Source: DAOMOD01 sp964526035 (GTDB taxonomy: Bacteria > Pseudomonadota > Gammaproteobacteria > Xanthomonadales > BPKI01). From it: a stretch of 25,943 nucleotides of DNA. The position numbers and the translations under genes are program-made. A model generated the notes under the pieces. It saw nothing but the letters and a program-made list of their open reading frames with translations. It had not been told where the DNA came from and made no database searches. The stretch lies in the NCBI GenBank assembly GCA_964526035.1, contig CAZGKE010000036.1:1-25943 (forward strand), written 5' to 3'. Positions 21,087 to 25,943 of the stretch are shown here, piece after piece. Positions within the stretch are counted from its first letter, which is position 1; every line of letters begins with the position of its first letter.

Positions 21087-21833
21087 ATGACCCAGCGCAT
21101 CGCCCTAGTCACCGGTGGCATCGGCGGACTCGGCACCGAAATCTGCCGCTACCTTGCCCGCTCCGGCCGCACCGTGATCGCCGCCGACCTCGGAACCCGC
21201 GACGATCGCATTGCCGCATTCCGCGAGGAGGTGTCGGAGTTCAATGGCCAGATCCGTTTCCACCACGCCGACGTCAGCGACTTCGAAGGCTGCGAAGGCC
21301 TGGTCCGACGGATCGAGGCCGACATCGGCCCCGTCGACATTCTGGTCAACGGCGCCGGCATCACCCGCGACGTCACCCTGCGCAAGATGGAGCCTCAGCA
21401 CTGGAGTGAAGTGCTGCGCATCAATCTGGACGGCGTGTTCAATCTGACCCGGCACGTGGTGGACGGCATGTGCAAGCGCGGCTTCGGGCGTATCGTGAAC
21501 GTCTCCTCGGTCAACGGCCAGACCGGTCAGTTCGGCCAGACCAACTACGCGGCGTCCAAGGCCGGCATGCACGGCTTCACGATGGCACTGGCCCGCGAGG
21601 TGGCAAGCAAGGGCGTCACCGTGAACTCGGTGTCGCCCGGCTACTGCCGCACCCAACTGGTGATGGCCGTGCCCGAACCGGTGCGCGAGAAGATCGTCGA
21701 CTCGATACCCGTCGGGCGCCTCGGTGAGCCGCACGAAATCGCGCGGGTGGTGGATTTCCTGGCTGCCGACGATGCCGGATTCATCACCGGCGCCAACATC
21801 CCGGTCAACGGCGGTTACTACATGGGCTTCTGA
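21087..21833 (+). CDS. phaB: Acetoacetyl-CoA reductase PhaB-like (second copy)
   Basis: This 248-residue short-chain dehydrogenase is of the PhaB type: cofactor motif TGGIGGLG (9-16), catalytic S141, Y154 and K158 in SSVNGQTGQFGQTNYAASK, ITRDVTLRKM and the C-terminal NGGYYMGF. It begins MTQRIALVTGG, closer to Cupriavidus PhaB than the first copy is. The usual NNAG is NGAG (88-91), a tolerated change. The two copies are clearly diverged, so this is not a recent duplication; they may differ in cofactor or substrate. The ATG at 21087 follows GAGGA at 10 bases. It starts a unit with the transferase and kinase, 33 bases upstream of the former. Confidence 0.88.
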   Translation: MTQRIALVTGGIGGLGTEICRYLARSGRTVIAADLGTRDDRIAAFREEVSEFNGQIRFHHADVSDFEGCEGLVRRIEADIGPVDILVNGAGITRDVTLRKMEPQHWSEVLRINLDGVFNLTRHVVDGMCKRGFGRIVNVSSVNGQTGQFGQTNYAASKAGMHGFTMALAREVASKGVTVNSVSPGYCRTQLVMAVPEPVREKIVDSIPVGRLGEPHEIARVVDFLAADDAGFITGANIPVNGGYYMGF

Positions 21834-21866
21834 TACGCTTGCCGAAAATCCACTCGGAGCCTGCCC

Positions 21867-22820
21867 GTGACAGAGAATGTCGAGGACTTTCACAAGCACT
21901 ACGATCGCCTGATTGCCGCCTGCTCCGGACTGCCGCCGGCCAGGGTGGCGGTCGCGCATCCCTGTGAGGCGCGCGCCCTGCAGGGCGTCTTCGATGCGGT
22001 CGAAGCCGAGATCATCACACCGGTGCTGGTCGGTCCGAGAAAACGCATCGAAAAGGCTGCCGCCGAAATCGACGCCGACATCAGTCCATTCGAACTGATC
22101 GACACCGAACACAGCCACGCCTCTGCGGACCGCGCCGTTGCCCTGGCGCGCGCCGGAAACGTCGATGCAGTGATGAAAGGCAGCCTGCACACCGAAGAGC
22201 TGTTGTCCGCGATCGTGAACCGCGATCATGGGCTGCGCACCGTGCGTCGCCTGTCCCATGTCTTTGCGGTGGCCACCCGCAACTATCCGAAGCCGCTTTT
22301 CATCACCGACGCGGCGATCAACATCGAGCCTGGACTGGCGGAAAAGGCCGACATCGTCCAGAACGCCATCGACCTTTGTCTGAGCCTCGGTATCCGCACG
22401 CCGCGCGTGGCCATTCTTTCCGCAGTGGAAACGGTGAACCCGCGCATTCCCTCCACCGTCGAGGCCGCGGCCCTGTGCAAGATGGCCGACCGCCGCCAGA
22501 TCAGCGGGGGCCTGCTCGACGGCCCGCTGGCCTTCGACAATGCGATCAGCAGTGAAGCCGCCAGGATCAAGGGCATCGAGTCCCCGGTGGCTGGCCGCCC
22601 CGACATACTGCTTGTTCCCGACCTCACCTCGGGCAACATGCTGGTCAAGCAGCTGACCTTTCTGGGCGGCGCGGACGCCGCCGGAATCGTCCTTGGCGCG
22701 AGGGTGCCAGTGATACTTTCAAGCCGATCGGATTCGCTGCGCTCGCGTCTTGCTTCCTGCGCCCTGGCGGTGCTGCTGCTGCATCGCGAAGCGACTCCGC
22801 TGGCAGACGACAACGCCTGA
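21867..22820 (+). CDS. Phosphate acetyl/butyryltransferase family protein
   Basis: The 317-residue protein belongs to the PTA/PTB family, which converts acyl-CoA plus phosphate to acyl-phosphate. Visible family motifs: RVAVAHPCEARALQGVFDA at the N-terminus, VDAVMKGSLHTEELLSAIV, FITDAAINIEPGLAEKADIV, and VPDLTSGNMLVKQLTFLGGA near the end. Many such proteins are annotated as the transferase part of an enoyl-CoA hydratase/phosphate acetyltransferase; here the MaoC-type hydratase domain is absent. The start is GTG at 21867 with GGAG 7 bases upstream. Lying 33 bases after phaB and 63 before the kinase, it probably forms with them an acyl-CoA to acid plus ATP module. Whether acetyl-, butyryl- or 3-hydroxybutyryl-CoA is preferred cannot be read from the sequence. 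Confidence 0.88.
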   Translation: MTENVEDFHKHYDRLIAACSGLPPARVAVAHPCEARALQGVFDAVEAEIITPVLVGPRKRIEKAAAEIDADISPFELIDTEHSHASADRAVALARAGNVDAVMKGSLHTEELLSAIVNRDHGLRTVRRLSHVFAVATRNYPKPLFITDAAINIEPGLAEKADIVQNAIDLCLSLGIRTPRVAILSAVETVNPRIPSTVEAAALCKMADRRQISGGLLDGPLAFDNAISSEAARIKGIESPVAGRPDILLVPDLTSGNMLVKQLTFLGGADAAGIVLGARVPVILSSRSDSLRSRLASCALAVLLLHREATPLADDNA

Positions 22821-22883
22821 TTGGATACGCTGCAGCGATTCTGTGCCTACTGAAGCAATCGCCATTCCGATCAGGCAGCCCGA

Positions 22884-24035
22884 ATGTCCACCATCCTCGC
22901 CCTCAACGCCGGCTCATCAAGCCTGAAGTTCGCGCTGTTCGGGGACGGCAATGCGGCGAAACGTCGCGTCTGGGGTCAGGTGGAACGCATTGGCGGGGAC
23001 GCGAGCCTGCGGCTGCGTGACCACGAAGGACTCGATGAGACCCTTTCATTGGAATCGGGCTGCAATGCCGACGATGCCCTCGACGCCGTTCTTGGCGCGC
23101 TGGACGCACACCCGCCGCCGGCCGCGGTCGGTCATCGCATCGTCCACGGCGGCAGCGACTTCGTGGCGCCGCAGCGCATTGACCAGGACGTGCTTGAACG
23201 CCTCGCCGCCCTCGATCCGCTTGCGCCCCTGCACCAGCCGCACAACCTGGCTGCGGTGCGCCGCTTCCTGGAGATCAGTCCCGGGCTGCCGCAGATCGGC
23301 GTGTTCGACACCGGCTTCCACGCCAGCATTCCGCCAGTGGCGCAGCGCCTCGGCCTGCCAACGGCGTTTCATCAGCGCGGCATTCGCCGCTATGGCTTCC
23401 ACGGTCTGTCCTACCAGCACGCCGCGGCGGCACTGGCGAGGCGTTTTCCGTCGGCGCGGCGCGCCATCGTCGCCCACCTGGGAAACGGTGCAAGCCTGTG
23501 TGCTCTCAGGAACGGCCAGAGCATCGAGACCACCTTCGGCTTCAGCGTTCTGGACGGCTTGCTGATGGGCACGCGCTGCGGCAGCCTCGATCCTGGCGTG
23601 ATCCTGCATCTGCTGGACGTCGACGGAATGGGCCTGGCCGAACTGGAGGACCTCCTGTATCGCCGCAGCGGCCTGCTCGGGGTGTCCGGAATCAGCCACG
23701 ACATGCGTGACCTGCTGAGTTCGCAGGACCCCCACGCGCAGGCCGCCATCGATCTTTTCGTGTATCGCGTGATCAAGGAAATAGGTGCCCTGTACAGCGT
23801 TCTGGGCGGCCTCGATGCCCTGGTGTTCACCGGCGGCATCGGCGAGCATGCCGCCGCGATCCGCGCGCGCATTGCCATTGGACTCGATTGGACCGGCCTC
23901 AAGCTCGACGCATCAGCCAACGATTCCGTCGGGGTGGACCTGCTGCATGCGCCCGACAGCGCGCTGCCTTGCATGGTCGTCCGCTGCGACGAGGAGAAAG
24001 TGATTGCTGATGCCTGCCGGGAAATGATGGGCTGA
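22884..24035 (+). CDS. ackA: Acetate kinase (acetate/propionate/butyrate kinase family)
   Basis: This kinase makes ATP from acyl-phosphate, or the reverse. The 383 residues (E. coli AckA 400) show all ASKHA kinase motifs: NAGSSSLKFALF at the start, HRIVHGG, FDTGFHASIP, RRYGFHGLSYQ, HLGNGASLCAL, GLLMGTRCGSLDPG and FTGGIGEHAA, with DEE near the end. This pattern is AckA rather than butyrate kinase. The ATG is at 22884. A perfect palindrome CGCTGCAGCG (22828-22837) upstream contains GCTGCA, the core shared by the candidate PhaR sites. Pairing with the upstream transferase gives the Pta-AckA pathway in the order transferase-kinase. Confidence 0.95.
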   Translation: MSTILALNAGSSSLKFALFGDGNAAKRRVWGQVERIGGDASLRLRDHEGLDETLSLESGCNADDALDAVLGALDAHPPPAAVGHRIVHGGSDFVAPQRIDQDVLERLAALDPLAPLHQPHNLAAVRRFLEISPGLPQIGVFDTGFHASIPPVAQRLGLPTAFHQRGIRRYGFHGLSYQHAAAALARRFPSARRAIVAHLGNGASLCALRNGQSIETTFGFSVLDGLLMGTRCGSLDPGVILHLLDVDGMGLAELEDLLYRRSGLLGVSGISHDMRDLLSSQDPHAQAAIDLFVYRVIKEIGALYSVLGGLDALVFTGGIGEHAAAIRARIAIGLDWTGLKLDASANDSVGVDLLHAPDSALPCMVVRCDEEKVIADACREMMG

Positions 24036-24051
24036 CAGCGCCTCGGCGCTG
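24036..24051 (+). terminator. Hairpin directly after ackA
   Basis: CAGCGCC and GGCGCTG form a perfect 7-bp stem with a 2-base centre, starting at the base after the ackA stop codon. No T-run follows, so it is at best a weak or factor-dependent transcription end or an mRNA 3' stabiliser. Confidence 0.35.
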
Positions 24052-24140
24052 GTGGCCATGTGTCCTTGAAGCGCGCCTTTCCGCGATGGAAGAGAGGGGC
24101 CGACAATGCGTTCGGTCTGAAGCCCGAATCCGGAGTTGCC

Positions 24141-24479
24141 ATGAAGCTTTCGCGACCTTCCATTCTGCTGCCTCTTGCGCTGCTGCTGTCCGCCTGCGGC
24201 AACCCGGTACCGCCGGAACGCGCGGACTACGTCGGTGAGTGGCAGCATCCCGCCATGTACCTGTTGATCACCCAGGACGGCTCAGTGCGCTACAAGCGCA
24301 TCCGCGGCGGTGCCACCACTTCCATCGACGGCCCGCTGCGGGGCTTTGACGGCCCCGACTTCGAGGTGGGCATCTGGCCGATGTCGACCACCTTCGTGGT
24401 CAGCCAGCCACCGCATCGGGTGGGCGACAGCTGGCGGATGGTGGTCGACGACGTGGAACTGACGCGGACGGCTCGATAA
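24141..24479 (+). CDS. Small predicted lipoprotein of unknown function
   Basis: The 112-residue protein starts with a lipoprotein signal: basic MKLSR, a hydrophobic run and the lipobox LSAC (cysteine at 19) followed by Gly-Asn. The mature part begins NPVPPERADYVGEWQHPAMY and is about 93 residues with several beta-strand-like stretches (LLITQDGSVRYKRI, FEVGIWPMSTTFVVSQ, WRMVVDDVELTR). The YVGEW...L.I..DG..RY pattern resembles small lipocalin-like or DUF-type domains that open with a GxW motif, but I do not recognise the family. Gly at +2 predicts outer-membrane sorting. The ATG at 24141 follows GGAG with 5 bases of spacing. It is convergent with the zinc-finger gene. Confidence 0.85.
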   Translation: MKLSRPSILLPLALLLSACGNPVPPERADYVGEWQHPAMYLLITQDGSVRYKRIRGGATTSIDGPLRGFDGPDFEVGIWPMSTTFVVSQPPHRVGDSWRMVVDDVELTRTAR

Positions 24480-24507
24480 AGCCCAGGGTGCCAGGAGCGC
24501 GCGGACG

Positions 24508-24843
24508 TCAGCTACCCTCCTGCCGTGAAGCGCACTGGATGCAGAGTGTGGCGGCCGGATCCACCTGCAGGCGCCCTTCGGCGATGTCGTCTCCGCAGCC
24601 CAGGCACTCTCCATAGCCGCCCTCGTCCAGTCGCCGGAGCGCGCCGTCGATCCGCTTGAGCTCGATGCCAAGCCGCTGCTGACTCGCCTTGGCCATCGCC
24701 TGCTCCTGCATTGCATCCATACGCGACAGGCGTCCCACGCGGGTCTGGTCAAGCTCGACCGGTGCCGCAGCCGCGTCGAGTCCAAGCATGGTTTCGACCA
24801 AGGCCTGCCTGCGAGCTGCAAGCATGGCGCGTGCCCGTTCCAT
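24508..24843 (-). CDS. DksA/TraR family C4-type zinc-finger protein
   Basis: This is a 111-residue protein with an N-terminal coiled-coil-like helical hairpin and a C-terminal four-cysteine zinc finger: CLGC (C80, C83) and CIQC (C101, C104) with DDIAEGRLQVDPAAT between. Members bind the RNA polymerase secondary channel. It is shorter than true DksA (about 150), and the hairpin tip lacks the DxxDxA motif needed for full DksA action (the region reads ELDQTRVGRLSRMDAM), so I name only the family; this DQxxxGRLSRxDAMQxQAM type is a common, little-studied subgroup. A GTG at 24852 could start the protein 3 codons earlier. It lies 10 bases after the NmrA-type gene on the same strand, probably co-transcribed. 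Confidence 0.88.
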   Translation of the reverse strand: MERARAMLAARRQALVETMLGLDAAAAPVELDQTRVGRLSRMDAMQEQAMAKASQQRLGIELKRIDGALRRLDEGGYGECLGCGDDIAEGRLQVDPAATLCIQCASRQEGS

Positions 24844-24853
24844 ATTGTCCACT

Positions 24854-25765
24854 TCAGCGCATCGGCATCAGATCAGCCAGCGCGTTGCGGTGAGACTCGG
24901 CCCAGTCGCGGAAGCTGGTCAGACCGGGATACAGCCGCCGGCACTCCTCGATCGCCGCGTGCAGGGCGCGCGGGTGGCGGGCAAGAAAGTCGAACATGCT
25001 GGCTACCGCGGAGGCGCCCGGGAATCCGAGTGCTGCGAAGGACTGGGCGCTCATCGGCTGGTAGACCACACTGCGCCCGCTGACCTGCGACAGGGTGCGC
25101 GCATAGTCGTGCACGCTTGCCTGCTCGCCTACCACATCAACCACCTGGTCACGGAACGAATCACGCTCGCGGAACACGCCGGCGACCACGCCGCCGATAT
25201 CGGAAACGGCGACGCCGGCAAGCGCGGTATCGCCAAGCGGGAGCGCAATCACGAAAGTGCCATCGGCCTGCCGCTGCGGCGGCCAGCCCAGAAAATTCTC
25301 GAAGTAGTAGTTGACGTGCACGAAGGTGGCACCGAGGCCCAGCGCGCGCGCGTGCGCCTCGATGTCAGCCTTGGCATCGTAATGCGATACCTCCAGAGCG
25401 CCGCCGGACAGGGTGCGCGCCGGCGGCAGCGTGCTCATGACCACGTGACTCACGCCCAGATCGGCCGCCGCGTCGAGCAGCGTCTTCCCCTGCTGCGTCT
25501 CGCGCCCGGCATCAAGGTATTCGAAGTAGTTGGTGACGCCGAAAACCCCCTGGCAGTCGGCGAGCGCGTGACGGAGGCTGACAGCGTCATCGAGGTCGCC
25601 CTTCACCACCTCGGCACCGGCGGCGCTCAGCGCCTGCGCGCTGTCGCCCTGCGGGCGCCGCGTCAGGACGCGAACCCGGAAGCTGGAATCCCGGAGCAGG
25701 TGAAGCGCCACGCTGCCGCCCTGCCTGCCGGTGGCGCCCACCACAAGGATACGTTGCCCGGTCAT
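24854..25765 (-). CDS. NmrA-like family NAD(P)-binding protein
   Basis: The 303-residue atypical short-chain dehydrogenase has an N-terminal Rossmann fold with GATGRQGGS (10-18), the basic VLTRRPQ after strand 2 that suggests NADP preference, and GDLDDAVSLRHAL. The active-site Tyr-xxx-Lys of classical enzymes appears as SHYDAKADIE (Y129, K132, not the exact spacing). NmrA/HSCARG-type proteins often sense the NADP(H) ratio or act as regulators rather than enzymes. The C-terminal half (SVHDYARTLSQVSGRSVVYQ, then LARHPRALHAAIEECRRLYP) is typical for the substrate or partner domain. GAGG lies 7 bases before the ATG at 25765. Confidence 0.88.
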   Translation of the reverse strand: MTGQRILVVGATGRQGGSVALHLLRDSSFRVRVLTRRPQGDSAQALSAAGAEVVKGDLDDAVSLRHALADCQGVFGVTNYFEYLDAGRETQQGKTLLDAAADLGVSHVVMSTLPPARTLSGGALEVSHYDAKADIEAHARALGLGATFVHVNYYFENFLGWPPQRQADGTFVIALPLGDTALAGVAVSDIGGVVAGVFRERDSFRDQVVDVVGEQASVHDYARTLSQVSGRSVVYQPMSAQSFAALGFPGASAVASMFDFLARHPRALHAAIEECRRLYPGLTSFRDWAESHRNALADLMPMR

Positions 25766-25838
25766 GTTTTTGCCTCGCTGGTGCGGTGTTCCGAAATCAC
25801 CTTACCAAACTCTCTTGGTCTTCAGCCCCGATACTGCG

Positions 25839-25943
25839 TTACTTGTCGTCCCCATAGCGCTGCAATGCCTCCTCCTCGCGCCCTGTCTCGGAGCCGAATC
25901 CGCAGCGCGATTTCGGCAACCCGATTTCGGGACACCACACTAG
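25839..25943 (-). CDS. Possible 3' end of a gene running off the window
   Basis: On the minus strand a frame is open from the window edge to a TAA at 25839-25841 and encodes 34 residues ending EEEALQRYGDDK. GC content by codon position (about 62, 50 and 76 percent) has the pattern of real coding DNA here, and the charged end looks like a natural C-terminus. It would lie 73 bases upstream of the NmrA-like gene on the same strand. No family is recognisable, and 34 open codons can occur by chance in GC-rich DNA. Confidence 0.3.
   Translation of the reverse strand, partial: LVWCPEIGLPKSRCGFGSETGREEEALQRYGDDK

Noticed and set aside
19550..21833. Recent tandem duplication of phaB
   Set aside because: The two proteins differ throughout, have different motif variants and separate promoters, so any duplication is old or the genes arrived independently.
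21867..22820. Fusion of MaoC-type enoyl-CoA hydratase with phosphate acetyltransferase
   Set aside because: At 317 residues only the transferase domain is present; no upstream in-frame hydratase domain exists.
22884..24035. Butyrate kinase
   Set aside because: The NAGSSSLKF start, RRYGFHG and MGTRCGSLDPG motifs are those of acetate kinase, although side activity on longer acyl-phosphates is possible.
1..25943. CRISPR array, prophage, insertion sequence or defence island
   Set aside because: No regularly spaced repeats, transposase, integrase, phage structural gene or defence-family gene was seen.

Overview
The window is GC-rich chromosomal DNA from a gammaproteobacterium, most likely of the Lysobacterales (Xanthomonadales). 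The evidence is the gene order recA-recX-alaS-csrA-tRNA-Ser(GCU)-tRNA-Arg(ACG), a FimX-type c-di-GMP receptor of the same length as Pseudomonas FimX, an mtaD-ubiG-mupP operon, and at the left edge the tail of an exported protein ending in an IFADGFD motif. The order assignment is inference. A run of 10 N inside recA shows that this is a scaffolded draft assembly.

Layout. At 1-184 is the 3' end of a secreted DUF11-type protein on the plus strand. From 303 to 6286 everything reads on the minus strand: pncC (cinA C-terminal type), recA, recX, alaS, csrA, tRNA-Ser and tRNA-Arg, with a good sigma-70 promoter and a strong terminator around tRNA-Arg. mutS is divergent from pncC and convergent with folE2. 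From 9915 down-strand lie folE2 and then the tightly coupled operon mtaD-ubiG-mupP-(squalene/phytoene synthase-like), with 4-base stop/start overlaps between the first three genes. efp and its modification enzyme epmB are divergent. Then come fimX, the membrane protease htpX (convergent with fimX) and gluQ (divergent from htpX).

The most distinctive part is 19409-24035 on the plus strand: a long imperfect palindrome, a PhaB-type acetoacetyl-CoA reductase, the polyhydroxybutyrate (PHB) regulator phaR, a second diverged PhaB-type reductase, a phosphate acetyl/butyryltransferase and an acetate kinase family enzyme. The two phaB leaders share a TGCTGCAA/TTGCAGCA motif just after the -10 element, a candidate PhaR operator. 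The cluster links PHB precursor formation to an acyl-phosphate/ATP branch. The synthase phaC and thiolase phaA are not in the window.

The right end holds a small lipoprotein, a DksA/TraR-type zinc-finger protein, an NmrA-type NAD(P)-binding protein and a possible partial gene running off the edge.

Most of the window is conserved housekeeping DNA. I found no CRISPR array, prophage, insertion sequence or defence system. No gene-free stretch exceeds 300 bases; the longest (3794-4075, 282 bases) holds a short palindromic repeat and possibly the alaS promoter.
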